Shown here one piece after another: positions 8,146-16,668 of a stretch of 64,000 nt of DNA. The stretch spans positions 5,395,501 through 5,459,500 of the forward strand of contig NZ_CP050440.1 in NCBI RefSeq assembly GCF_011769525.1. Direction: 5' to 3'. Origin of the DNA: Tolypothrix sp. PCC 7910 (lineage in GTDB: Bacteria > Cyanobacteriota > Cyanobacteriia > Cyanobacteriales > Nostocaceae). Numbering within the stretch: position 1 is the stretch's first letter; each line of letters starts with the position of its first letter. Made by a program: the position numbers and the translations under genes. The notes below the pieces were generated by a model that saw only the letters and a list, made by a program, of their open reading frames with translations, did not search any database and was not told the origin of the DNA.

Positions 8146-9756
8146 ATGGTAACAGCTAATATTTCTGAGTTAGACCAGGTTGATGAGTTCCGCCGTCTGC
8201 AATCAACTTTACGCGATCGCTGGAAAACTATCGAGCTATTCGATAACAGTGAGGCAGATATTTTAATTATTCCTTCTTTGAGTATCGATCAGCGAGAACT
8301 CCAAAAGGTTGAAGGCTGCGAACATTATGAAGAAAGACTATTATTTTCTTTAATTCGGTTACGAAATCCGCGCACAAGGTTAATTTATGTAACATCAATG
8401 CCGTTGCATCCTAGTATTATTGATTACTATCTGCAACTACTACCTGGAATACCTTTTTCCCATGCCCGCAATCGTTTACTATTACTTTCTACTTATGATT
8501 CTTCGCTCAAACCTCTTAGCCAAAAGATTCTAGAACGTCCTCGGTTAATAGAGAGAATTCGCCAATCTTTGCGCCATGAAAAATCATTCATGGTTTGTTA
8601 CAATTCCACATCTTTGGAAGCAGAATTATCTTTAAAATTAAATGTACCTTTGTACGCTGCTGCACCAGATTTGCAGATTTGGGGTTCCAAAAGTGGTAGT
8701 CGGCAAATATTTGCCGAATGTGGTGTCCCGCATCCAGATGGTAGCCAAAGGGTTTGGAATCAGAAGGATTTAGCAGTAGCTGCTAGTGAGTTATGGGAAC
8801 GCCAGCCGACATTGCAACGCATGGTAGTGAAACTCAATGAAGGTATTTCTGGCGAAGGAAATGCGTTGCTAGATTTAAGGCCAATCATGAATGTAGCACC
8901 TGGAGAAGCTGGTACTGCTCAAAGAATTGCCGCAATTAGCGATCGCTTTGCAACTATGCGCTTTCAAGCTAGCCAAGAGACTTGGGCTAATTTTTCTGGA
9001 CGTATTACCGAATTAGGGGCCATTGTTGAGGCCTTTGTCGAAGGGGAAATAAAGCGATCGCCTAGCGTCCAAGGGCGTATTACACCCACAGGTGAAGTCG
9101 AAATTCTCTCCACTCACGACCAAATCTTGGGAGGGCCAGATGGGCAAATTTATCTTGGTTGTCGATTTCCCGCAGATGAACGCTATCGATTGGAATTGCA
9201 GCATCTAGGTTTGCAAGTTGGAAGAAAACTTGCCCAGAAAGGTGCTTTAGAAAGGTTTGGCGTAGATTTTATCGCTGTTGATCAGGGTAATGGACAGTGG
9301 GATATTCAGGCGATCGAAATTAATCTGCGTAAAGGTGGGACTACCCATCCCTTCATGACGCTGAAATTATTAACCAACGGTCGCTATGACCTATCTACTG
9401 GGTTATTTTATAGTCAACAAGGTCGTCCCAAATATTACATTGCTACCGACAACCTGCAAAAAGACCGCTATCAAGGATTATTACCTAATGATTTGATGGA
9501 TATTATCGCCCACTACAGATTACATTTTGATAGCTGCACGGAGACAGGTACAGTATTTCATCTCATGGGTTGTCTATCGCAGTTTGGCAAGTTGGGATTA
9601 ACTAGCATCGGTGACTCCCTACAGCAAGCTGAAGATATATATAACAAGGTTGTGAAAGTCATTGATCAAGAAAGCCGCAGCGATAATCAAAATTCACTGT
9701 CATTTTCAGATTATGCCTTTCCCTTAATTTGGGATGGACATAGTCCTAGCCCGTAA
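8146..9756 (+). CDS. ATP-grasp protein, PGM1-type peptide ligase related
   Basis: 536 residues. The N-terminal part (about 1-190) carries ADILIIPSLSIDQREL and YVTSMPLHPSIIDYYLQLLPG, as in cyanobacterial peptide ligase PGM1-related proteins. The central region has ATP-grasp features: MVVKLNEGISGEGNALLDL (about 225-243), ERFGVDFIAVDQGNGQWDIQAIEINLRKGGTTHP (about 365-398, with the metal-binding E-x-N). The C-terminal 120 residues match the PGM1_C-like end. PGM1 itself joins peptides with a non-proteinogenic amino acid to make pheganomycin; for cyanobacterial relatives no substrate is known. A carboxylate-amine ligase reaction is inferred. No biosynthetic partner genes are adjacent. Confidence 0.85.
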   Translation: MVTANISELDQVDEFRRLQSTLRDRWKTIELFDNSEADILIIPSLSIDQRELQKVEGCEHYEERLLFSLIRLRNPRTRLIYVTSMPLHPSIIDYYLQLLPGIPFSHARNRLLLLSTYDSSLKPLSQKILERPRLIERIRQSLRHEKSFMVCYNSTSLEAELSLKLNVPLYAAAPDLQIWGSKSGSRQIFAECGVPHPDGSQRVWNQKDLAVAASELWERQPTLQRMVVKLNEGISGEGNALLDLRPIMNVAPGEAGTAQRIAAISDRFATMRFQASQETWANFSGRITELGAIVEAFVEGEIKRSPSVQGRITPTGEVEILSTHDQILGGPDGQIYLGCRFPADERYRLELQHLGLQVGRKLAQKGALERFGVDFIAVDQGNGQWDIQAIEINLRKGGTTHPFMTLKLLTNGRYDLSTGLFYSQQGRPKYYIATDNLQKDRYQGLLPNDLMDIIAHYRLHFDSCTETGTVFHLMGCLSQFGKLGLTSIGDSLQQAEDIYNKVVKVIDQESRSDNQNSLSFSDYAFPLIWDGHSPSP

Positions 9757-9770
9757 GCTTTTTTTAGTAG

Positions 9771-9814
9771 ACAGGGCTTCAGTTTTGATTGTTAAGGCTA
9801 AAGTCCTGTTTTTT
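9771..9814 (+). terminator. Probable intrinsic terminator of the ATP-grasp gene
   Basis: ACAGGGCTT (9771-9779) pairs with AAGTCCTGT (9801-9809) with one wobble, followed directly by a T run (9809-9814). It starts 15 bases after the stop codon. Confidence 0.7.
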
Positions 9815-10520
9815 GCTGCATCAGCTACACCAATGGCGTAGCTTGCTTTTTCATAGAGGTTCATTATGAAATTAAAATGATATCTCTACGTATGTCTTGT
9901 GTAGATTCAGTCATGGGGATAGGTTACACACTTGTGGCAAGCGATCGCAATTGCAATCTTTCCAGGCTTTACGTAAGTTTATAGAGTAAATATAAAGCCA
10001 CAAACTGGTGATTTATTGAATACAAGATACTATTAACCAGCTATTTATCAGTATTTCAGCAATTTTGAATAGCATTGGCATTCAATAATTTTGCGATTAT
10101 AACTGAATAGTTACTTGCCACCAGCCTATACGCTAACCCATAGGAATGGCTCATCTACCCAAAATTACAGGTTGCTTCAACACTTCACTCAGTCAAAATT
10201 TCATTAAACCCGAAATTTGTAACAAAGTAATTACGTATTCAAATACGTAATTATTTAATAATGCATCTTATAAAACTAGTAATACTACGGTGGAGCTTGA
10301 CTAGTAAGGAATATTTGAAAACATTATTTTTTTCAAGATAAAAGCTAGTACTCTCTTAGCTTAAATCTCAAAATCCTTTTCATATAAGCATTTAGTTAAT
10401 CTTGCTAATCTTGGGTGGCAAAATTAACTCATTTTACCTTGTCTTTATAAATACTTTGCTATAGGATGAATCAACCTTGGTAAAGTGTTATGTTTTTTGC
10501 CTAAGTGTGAGGAATTTACT
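9815..10520. other. Intergenic region upstream of the SLH gene, with two palindromes
   Basis: No ORF. AGCTACACCAATGGCGTAGCT (21 bp, 9823-9843) is a near-perfect palindrome. TAATTACGTATT-CA-AATACGTAATTA (10228-10253) is a perfect 12-bp inverted repeat about 270 bases before the SLH start and could be an operator or hairpin. The rest is AT-rich and may include a long leader of the SLH gene. Confidence 0.5.
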
Positions 10521-12407
10521 GTGTTAAAAGAAAAAGCCTTAAGTATACTATTACTCAACAAACTTCAGCCTAAGTTCTTGAGCTTAGGAATAACCTTAGT
10601 AACTGGTCTTCTGTTGTCTACAGCTATGTCAACGCATTCTGCCGCGGCTGAAGACAGGCTAGTAACTGAAAATCCCAATAACGAATCAACTGCAGCCGAG
10701 AAACCACAAGAGCATTCTGCGGCTCTCAGGAATTTGACACAGCAGAATATAGATTGGGGAAAAGTAGCTTTAGAAGATAGCCATCCTAATGTTGAATTCA
10801 GTTCTTCGCAAAACCCACAAGCATCTCTAGCTGGTTCTAACATTAGCGTCAAACCCAATGCAGACTTGAGACCAAACTTGGTAACGTCTCCAAAGACAGA
10901 TGCTTTAGCAAAACAGACTACTAAATCCGATCAATTACTAGAATCCTTGTCTCGTCAAATGGAACAGGGCAGAAGATTCCAGGAAAAGCAGCTACAGACT
11001 CCACACAACCAGACTCAAATTGCTCAGCAGACAACGTTATCAGACATTCAAGGCAATTGGGCCCAAAGTTTTATTGAACTTCTCACCCAACGAGGGATAA
11101 TTCAAGGTTTTCCCGATGGCACTTTCCGTCCAGACGAACCAGTAACACGCGCTCAATTTGCAGCTATGCTTCAGAAAGCTTTTCAGAAAGCTCCTGTTCG
11201 CAATGCGATTGAGTTTGTAGACATACCTGCCAATTATTGGGGTAAAGATGCAATCGAAACAGCTTACAAGACAGGTTTTCTCCAAGGTTATCCAGGTAAT
11301 GTCTTTAAGCCTGACCAAAATATTCCTCGTGTTCAAGCTTTAGTAGCTTTGGTTAGTGGTCTGAATCTTTCTACCACCACACCAGCATCAACAGTATTGA
11401 ATAACTATTTTCAGGATGCTGCTCAGATTCCTGATTATGCGCTTCAACAAGTCTCTGCTGCTGCTGAGAGTCTTTTAATTGTCAATTATCCCAATGTACA
11501 GATTCTCAATCCCAATCAAGTAGCTACAAGAGCAGAAGTAGCGGCGTTTATCTATCAAGCTTTAGTTAAGAATGGAGCTGCTCCGGGACTCACAGCCTCT
11601 GAAACTGCAACCCAGTATATTGTAGGCTACAAACCATCAGAAAATGTTGCTCAATCGACACCAGACGTTGAACAGTTACGCCAAAGTTTTCTGCTGCCAT
11701 CATTACCCTCAGAACAATTGCGGGCTCTCACATCAAGAATCGTCAGTGTTCCAGGCTCATCTTTGACCAGCCCTACTGCCTTTGGCGCGCAATTTGGCGA
11801 TTTATTCGCTGGTGCTAGCTATCAATCGAGGACACGCTTTGTCAATAAAGATGATGGTGGATTGGTGTTTGGGTTTGGTCTAGGAGAAAGGCGAACAGTA
11901 GGTTTAGAAGTTGCTGTTTCTTCTTTTTCTACTTTCCGGCAAGGCTTTTTCGAGAATGGTGGTGTGAGCTTTAAGCTCCATCGTTTATTCTCCAATAATA
12001 TGGCGATCGCTTTTGGCGTAGAGAATGCAATTACATTTGGTTCTCCCGATGGTGGCAGCAGTGTCTATGGCGTTGTTAGTAAAGTCTTTCCGTTGCAAAA
12101 CGATAGTACCAAACCATTTAGCTCCGTTACGATGTCTGTAGGTTTAGGGGGCGGTCGTTTCCGCTCTGAAAGAGATGTACAACAACGCATAGACTCAGTG
12201 AATGTGTTTGGCAGTGTGGGATTAAGAGTAATTGAACCGATATCCCTAATTGCAGACTGGACTGGTCAAGATTTAACAATAGGTACTTCCATTGCCCCTT
12301 TCCGAAATTTTCCACTAGTAATTACTCCAGCGGTAGCTGATATTACAGGCAATGCTGGTGATGGTGCTAGATTTATTCTAGGCGTGGGTTTTGGCTATTC
12401 TTTCTAA
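10521..12407 (+). CDS. SLH-domain outer-membrane beta-barrel protein
   Basis: 628 residues from the GTG at 10521, which has TGAGGA about 8 bases upstream; an in-frame GTG at 10485 would add 12 residues. A signal-peptide-like region (SLGITLVTGLLLSTAMSTHSAAAE) is followed by a polar linker to about 170. Three S-layer-homology repeats follow, at about 173-222 (GIIQGFPDGTFRPDEPVTRAQFAAML), about 231-280 and about 294-350. The C-terminal region (about 415-628) has alternating hydrophobic strands and ends in an aromatic residue (GVGFGYSF), as expected for a beta-barrel. Cyanobacterial SLH domains bind pyruvylated cell-wall polymer and tether the outer membrane. The order SLH then barrel resembles SomA-like porins, although this barrel is shorter (about 200 residues). 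Confidence 0.88.
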   Translation: MLKEKALSILLLNKLQPKFLSLGITLVTGLLLSTAMSTHSAAAEDRLVTENPNNESTAAEKPQEHSAALRNLTQQNIDWGKVALEDSHPNVEFSSSQNPQASLAGSNISVKPNADLRPNLVTSPKTDALAKQTTKSDQLLESLSRQMEQGRRFQEKQLQTPHNQTQIAQQTTLSDIQGNWAQSFIELLTQRGIIQGFPDGTFRPDEPVTRAQFAAMLQKAFQKAPVRNAIEFVDIPANYWGKDAIETAYKTGFLQGYPGNVFKPDQNIPRVQALVALVSGLNLSTTTPASTVLNNYFQDAAQIPDYALQQVSAAAESLLIVNYPNVQILNPNQVATRAEVAAFIYQALVKNGAAPGLTASETATQYIVGYKPSENVAQSTPDVEQLRQSFLLPSLPSEQLRALTSRIVSVPGSSLTSPTAFGAQFGDLFAGASYQSRTRFVNKDDGGLVFGFGLGERRTVGLEVAVSSFSTFRQGFFENGGVSFKLHRLFSNNMAIAFGVENAITFGSPDGGSSVYGVVSKVFPLQNDSTKPFSSVTMSVGLGGGRFRSERDVQQRIDSVNVFGSVGLRVIEPISLIADWTGQDLTIGTSIAPFRNFPLVITPAVADITGNAGDGARFILGVGFGYSF

Positions 12408-12429
12408 ATTCATTGACATCAAAAGAATC

Positions 12430-13155
12430 ATGAATATTAAACACTTTCCATTTCATCTAGGTCTTGGCTTTACTTTTGCATTGGCTTTAATAACTTGCCA
12501 AACATCGCAGCCAGCTGCCGCCCAAGTTAACAACCAGTCAGATGTCACAGGTGTGATTGTAACGACTGGTGATATTTCATCTGGTGGTTTTAGCCAAAAT
12601 CCATCAACTACTAATGGTGGAGTGGTAACAACCACAGACAATATAAGTGGGACTATAACCACCCCAGCGGTAGGTCGAGATTTAAATATTCAAAGAGCAG
12701 TATTTGCTAAGTCTTCTCTTCAAATTGCTCTCAATCAAACTGCGCTTAATATACTCAATCAGCTAAATACAAATAGCTTGACTTCACAAACAGGGCAATC
12801 TATACCTTCAGCTACACAGCAGGCTTTACTTAGTGTTCTCATACAATCAAGAGGTGGGCAAAAAAATCCAGCTACTGAGCAAATTACGAAAGCATTAAAT
12901 AGTGTTGAGGGTGGCCCCACACTTGAGCAGGTTCAGCAATTAGCTAAGAGCCTGCAAGGTTTGTTAGAAAGTAACCGAGGTAAAAAAGTTGCGGCAAATG
13001 GTGGAGTCAATGCAATTCAATTGCTGATTGCACGGAATGCTTATAACAATTTGATTAATAATAGCTCCGCACAGTTTTTGAATAACCCACCACCAGAACT
13101 CAGCGCTATTCAGTCAATACTGTTGCCATTAATTAAGTCTGTATCCACTAGGTAA
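12430..13155 (+). CDS. Secreted hypothetical protein, cotranscribed with the SLH gene
   Basis: 241 residues from the ATG at 12430, 22 bases after the SLH stop. An in-frame TTG at 12391 lies inside the preceding gene. There is a signal peptide (about 1-32, hydrophobic core then QPAAAQ). It is followed by a Gly/Thr/Val-rich stretch with repeated TTxGxI/TTNGG elements (about 40-75) and an alpha-helical Gln/Leu/Asn-rich body with no recognised domain. The tight spacing and shared terminator suggest a partner or chaperone of the SLH barrel in the envelope; this is inference from context only. Confidence 0.78.
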   Translation: MNIKHFPFHLGLGFTFALALITCQTSQPAAAQVNNQSDVTGVIVTTGDISSGGFSQNPSTTNGGVVTTTDNISGTITTPAVGRDLNIQRAVFAKSSLQIALNQTALNILNQLNTNSLTSQTGQSIPSATQQALLSVLIQSRGGQKNPATEQITKALNSVEGGPTLEQVQQLAKSLQGLLESNRGKKVAANGGVNAIQLLIARNAYNNLINNSSAQFLNNPPPELSAIQSILLPLIKSVSTR

Positions 13156-13188
13156 CTTTAACAACTGATTTCATCGTTCTAAGGGAGC

Positions 13189-13221
13189 CAAGGCACAGCT
13201 AATAGCTGTGCCTTGATTTTT
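13189..13221 (+). terminator. Strong intrinsic terminator
   Basis: A perfect 12-bp stem, CAAGGCACAGCT (13189-13200) / AGCTGTGCCTTG (13204-13215), with a three-base loop, followed by ATTTTT. It closes the SLH operon. Confidence 0.9.
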
Positions 13222-13380
13222 CATTGGGCAATAAATTTATGCCAATTCTCCAAAAAAAGCTCTACATAGACAGCAGTGGGCAAGGGGAGAATTATATGTC
13301 AAAACGCATCTACTGATTGGATATGTCAATAATTTTGAGTTTTTACCATCCCTCTTTCAAAAAGGGATGGTTTTTATTTT
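13222..13380 (+). ncRNA. Candidate small structured RNA ending in a terminator
   Basis: Between the operon terminator and the HNH gene lies a second plus-oriented terminator: CCATCCCT (13346-13353) / AGGGATGG (13363-13370) followed by TTTTTATTTT. No plus-strand gene precedes it. Upstream, AATTCTCC (13244-13251) and GGAGAATT (13286-13293) form another perfect 8-bp inverted repeat. A short independent RNA is possible. Otherwise the second hairpin is a back-up terminator or one used by the convergent gene. Confidence 0.3.
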
Positions 13381-13381
13381 A

Positions 13382-13624
13382 TCAGTCAAAATTACGCCTA
13401 AAGCGCAAGTCAATATTATTTGATTTTTTCTGGTTGCAAATATTGCAGAGAGTTTGGAGATTACTAATATCATTTTGCCCACCACGGGATAGAGGGATAA
13501 TATGGTCGATAGAGAGATTAGTTTCTAAAGCCGTTTTACCACAACTTTGGCATTGATATTTATCGCGTTGAAAAACATACTTTCTTACTTCGATAGGTAT
13601 ATTAATGCGTGGGGTTTTATTCAT
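13382..13624 (-). CDS. HNH endonuclease domain protein
   Basis: An 80-residue protein that is essentially one HNH fold: RDKYQCQSCG (first zinc CxxC), the catalytic SIDHIIPLSRGG, the NLQTLCNICNQKKSN end with the second CxxC. The family cuts DNA as nickases, homing enzymes or restriction/defence nucleases. Such tiny free-standing HNH proteins are common in cyanobacteria and their role is not known. No methyltransferase or intron surrounds it. The ATG at 13624 has a poor ribosome-binding site, but no better in-frame start exists. Confidence 0.88.
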   Translation of the reverse strand: MNKTPRINIPIEVRKYVFQRDKYQCQSCGKTALETNLSIDHIIPLSRGGQNDISNLQTLCNICNQKKSNNIDLRFRRNFD

Positions 13625-13802
13625 GAAAATAGCTCTAAAGACTAGAGATTAAAAAAGAGGATTTTACTATAAAAAGCTAACTCAAAATCAGGAAAAACAA
13701 TCGCCAGAATTATTGGAATATATAAGTATCATAAATCATAAAAAATCAACTCACTGTCAACAGCAAGTTGATAAATGTCTTGAGTTCTTCGCCACAGCAC
13801 AG

Positions 13803-14849
13803 TTAGCTTTTCATCACAGCATTCAATAGGACATTTGCATCAAAACGTACTACATCAGTGCAAGGTAACCCAGTTTCTTTGGTTGTTTGGGCGATCGCAT
13901 CTTTAGCTGCCGCTTCATCTAAATGGGCTGTGTTCAGTGCTACACCCACAACAGGCACAGGAGCAAATGCACCAGCCGCGCTAGCTACAGTTTCATACAG
14001 ACGAATCACGTCTGGTAATGGCGGAATGGGTACTTGGGGATGATTGCGGACATGGGTTTGTCCTGCTTTATGTACGAGGATTAATTGCGTTGGTTGGGAA
14101 CCACGGATCAAAGGTAAGGTGGCAGTTGAGCCGGGATGTAATAAGGAACCTTGTCCTTCCACATGAACAATGTCGTAGTTTTTGCCGTAGCGCATCAGCA
14201 TTTGTTCCACAGCGCCAGCTGCAAAGTCTACCCGCACGGCATCCAAAGGTATACCATCGCCTTCTAACATTACGCCGGTTTGACCTGTTGCCAAAAACTT
14301 AGAACGCCATCCCCGTCGTTTTGCTGCCCAATGCAGTTCTAAACTAGTTGACATCTTACCAATCGCCATATCAGTTCCTACTGTCAACACCCGCCGACAG
14401 GGGAGGGTACGCACCAGTCCACCAGCAACACCTAAATTCGGCGGTTCTTTACGGACATCCCAAATTATTTGTCCTGGTTTTAGCAAAGCATTTAACTCTG
14501 GCATTGTTGCCAATGGTGTATGTAAGCCATTGACTAGAGACATTCCCGCTTGTAGGGCATCTTTAATTTCATGCCAATAATCATCTGGTACAGCACCACC
14601 TTTGGGGGCAATGCCAATTACCAAAACTTGCGGCTGATATTCTAAAGATGCGGCTACTGACTCCACAATCGGGACATCACGTTTAATACCTGTGATTTCT
14701 GGCAGAGATTTTCCTGCACAGTCGCGATCAATGACAGCTGCAATAGGAGCTTCACTGTAGCGTAAAATCGCTAACCCAGTTTTACCTTGAGTGCCAGCAG
14801 TTCCCTCATGTAGCAAAATAGCAATTCGTTGATTAAGTGGCAGACGCAC
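13803..14849 (-). CDS. DUF1611 (DgcN-like) P-loop protein
   Basis: 348 residues: an N-terminal Rossmann-like half and a C-terminal P-loop half with VGTDMAIGKMST (about 156-167), then TGQTGVMLEGDG and HVEGQGSLLHPG, the diagnostic DUF1611 pattern. In marine bacteria the family member DgcN N-acetylates D-glutamate and works with the enolase-superfamily racemase DgcA. Here the gene overlaps by 17 bases the upstream dipeptide-epimerase-type gene, the same pairing. A role in D-Glu or related acidic amino-acid/dipeptide recycling is inferred; direct activity in cyanobacteria is unproven to my knowledge. Length fits the family. Confidence 0.85.
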   Translation of the reverse strand: MRLPLNQRIAILLHEGTAGTQGKTGLAILRYSEAPIAAVIDRDCAGKSLPEITGIKRDVPIVESVAASLEYQPQVLVIGIAPKGGAVPDDYWHEIKDALQAGMSLVNGLHTPLATMPELNALLKPGQIIWDVRKEPPNLGVAGGLVRTLPCRRVLTVGTDMAIGKMSTSLELHWAAKRRGWRSKFLATGQTGVMLEGDGIPLDAVRVDFAAGAVEQMLMRYGKNYDIVHVEGQGSLLHPGSTATLPLIRGSQPTQLILVHKAGQTHVRNHPQVPIPPLPDVIRLYETVASAAGAFAPVPVVGVALNTAHLDEAAAKDAIAQTTKETGLPCTDVVRFDANVLLNAVMKS

Positions 14850-15885
14850 TGTGTTGTACCCCCAAACCTGGTAAATCGTTGGGCAAAACTCTTCCTTCTT
14901 TGATCAATGCACCTGTAAAAGGATCGTTGATGAGGTTGAGATGACTGTCTAAATCTAAATAATCAGCCAGAGGAGCCAGTTGAGCTGCGGCTGTATTGGC
15001 TAACGAACTATCAGAATAGCAACCAAACATCACTTGTAAACCATAGGCTTTTGCAGTGTGTACCATTCGCATTGCCTCTGTTAAGCCTCCCGATTTCATG
15101 AGTTTGATATTAATGCCATCTACATAGTTTGCTAGTTGGGGAATATCGGTGCTGGTAAAGCAACTTTCATCAACAAATATCGGCAGAGGCGATCGCGCTT
15201 TTAATTCTGCTAAATTTTGTTCTTGTCCCCGTGGTAGTGGCTGTTCTACATACTTTATACCTAAATCCGCTAACCAACTAGTCATGGCGATCGCATCTGG
15301 CAAACTCCAACCACCATTAGCATCAACAAAAAATTCCAAATTCGGTGCTTCCTCACGGACTGCTAAGAACATTTTCTGATCTGCATCTATGCCATCCGGA
15401 CTACCTAACTTCACCTTGAAAACACGAACATCTGTAAATTCTAACCAGTCCCGCGCCCTAGCTTTAGCCCCTGCTGGTGAATTGATCCCAATTGTGACTG
15501 AAGTAGGCACTATCACATGGCGATCAAGTCCCCAAAGTTGCCACAGTGGTAAACCTACAAGCTTACCTAGCCAATCGTGCATTGCCATATCCACTGCGGC
15601 TCTCACTGCAGAAGGAGCTTGTGCGGAGATTAAAGCTTGCTCAACTTCCTGCCTTTGCAATGGGCTAAAAGGTTGCAAAATAGGTGTAATTTCTTGTAAA
15701 GCTTCTTTGATTTTCTCTGTTGATTGCGAATGATTACCTACGCCAAATGGTGAAGCTTCTCCCCAGCCTTCAATCCCATCTTGGGAAATACTCACCCATA
15801 CATTCGTTGTCTGTGCCGTTGTCCCACGACTAATTGTCAAGGGAAAACGCTTATTTACAGTAAATATTTTGACCTGAAGTTGCAT
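14833..15885 (-). CDS. Enolase-superfamily dipeptide epimerase (L-Ala-D/L-Glu epimerase / DgcA-like)
   Basis: 350 residues with the muconate-lactonizing/epimerase layout: KxK general base (FKVKLG, about 156-161), metal ligands in VDANGGW (about 189), EQPLP (about 215) and DES (about 239), the second base Lys in IKLMKSGGL (about 262), and the C-terminal cap contact GCYSDSSL and YLDLDSH seen in Ala-Glu epimerases. The enzyme epimerises the alpha carbon of a C-terminal acidic residue in dipeptides, or of N-acetyl-Glu in the DgcA branch. It is first in a two-gene operon whose second gene, DUF1611, starts before this one ends. Confidence 0.88.
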   Translation of the reverse strand: MQLQVKIFTVNKRFPLTISRGTTAQTTNVWVSISQDGIEGWGEASPFGVGNHSQSTEKIKEALQEITPILQPFSPLQRQEVEQALISAQAPSAVRAAVDMAMHDWLGKLVGLPLWQLWGLDRHVIVPTSVTIGINSPAGAKARARDWLEFTDVRVFKVKLGSPDGIDADQKMFLAVREEAPNLEFFVDANGGWSLPDAIAMTSWLADLGIKYVEQPLPRGQEQNLAELKARSPLPIFVDESCFTSTDIPQLANYVDGINIKLMKSGGLTEAMRMVHTAKAYGLQVMFGCYSDSSLANTAAAQLAPLADYLDLDSHLNLINDPFTGALIKEGRVLPNDLPGLGVQHSASAT

Positions 15886-16032
15886 ATATATACTTTATCT
15901 ATGGCTAGGCCAAATATCACAAATATCACAGTCTAGGTCTAAAGTTTAGTTGATTTGATACATCTGTTATACTTTTTTACATAGTCAAAATTGCCAGATT
16001 TAGACATATTGCTGTCAAATGCTAGCGTATAT

Positions 16033-16590
16033 ATGAAAAATCTCAAAAAATGGACAACTTTAACATCAAAGATGGTATTAGATCATCCTTGGTGTAAGGT
16101 CAGACGAGATGAAATAGAATTACCTAACGGCAAAATTATTGATGATTATTTTGTTAATCTCAAACCAGAAGTAGCTTTAATTTTACCGATAACTAGCAAT
16201 CAAGAAATTGTCTTTGTGCGTCAATATCGCCATGCAGTCGGCGAATTTTTTATAGAACTCCCAGCAGGGAGTTTCTATCCACAACAAGAAAGTGCAGAAG
16301 TAGCAGCAGTAAGAGAACTAGCAGAAGAAACTGGTTATGTAACTCAAGAAGTAAGAAAAATTGCCACACTATACGATAAGCCGAGTAAAGATACGAATCA
16401 AATTCATTTGTTCCTAGCCGAAAATGTAATGCAAGCTAAAGAACAGCAGTTAGATATCACAGAAGAAATTGAAGTGATATTAATTCCAGTAGCATTGGTT
16501 TTAGAAAAAATTGCTCAAGGGGAAATAGCTGTGGCGGGAACTGTAGCAGCGCTGTTTTTAGGGTTAAATTTCCTCAAATCTGGTAAATAG
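16033..16590 (+). CDS. NUDIX hydrolase (ADP-ribose pyrophosphatase-like)
   Basis: 185 residues from the ATG at 16033; an in-frame TTG at 15991 would add 14. The N-terminus WTTLTSKMVLDHPWCKVRRDEIELPNGKIIDDYFV is typical of NudF/ADPRase members. The Nudix box lies at about 79-103: PAGSFYPQQESAEVAAVRE then LAEETGY. The spacing between the first Gly and Glu is six residues, not the canonical five. All catalytic acidic residues (RELAEE) are kept. It likely hydrolyses ADP-ribose or a related nucleotide sugar in the cytoplasm. It stands alone, divergent from the epimerase operon. Confidence 0.9.
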   Translation: MKNLKKWTTLTSKMVLDHPWCKVRRDEIELPNGKIIDDYFVNLKPEVALILPITSNQEIVFVRQYRHAVGEFFIELPAGSFYPQQESAEVAAVRELAEETGYVTQEVRKIATLYDKPSKDTNQIHLFLAENVMQAKEQQLDITEEIEVILIPVALVLEKIAQGEIAVAGTVAALFLGLNFLKSGK

Positions 16591-16668
16591 TAGATTTGGT
16601 AAGAAAATTTTTGAGAGAGTGCGATCGCTCTCCAGTTAAACTCTATTGCAAAAGTATTCCTCACGCTG

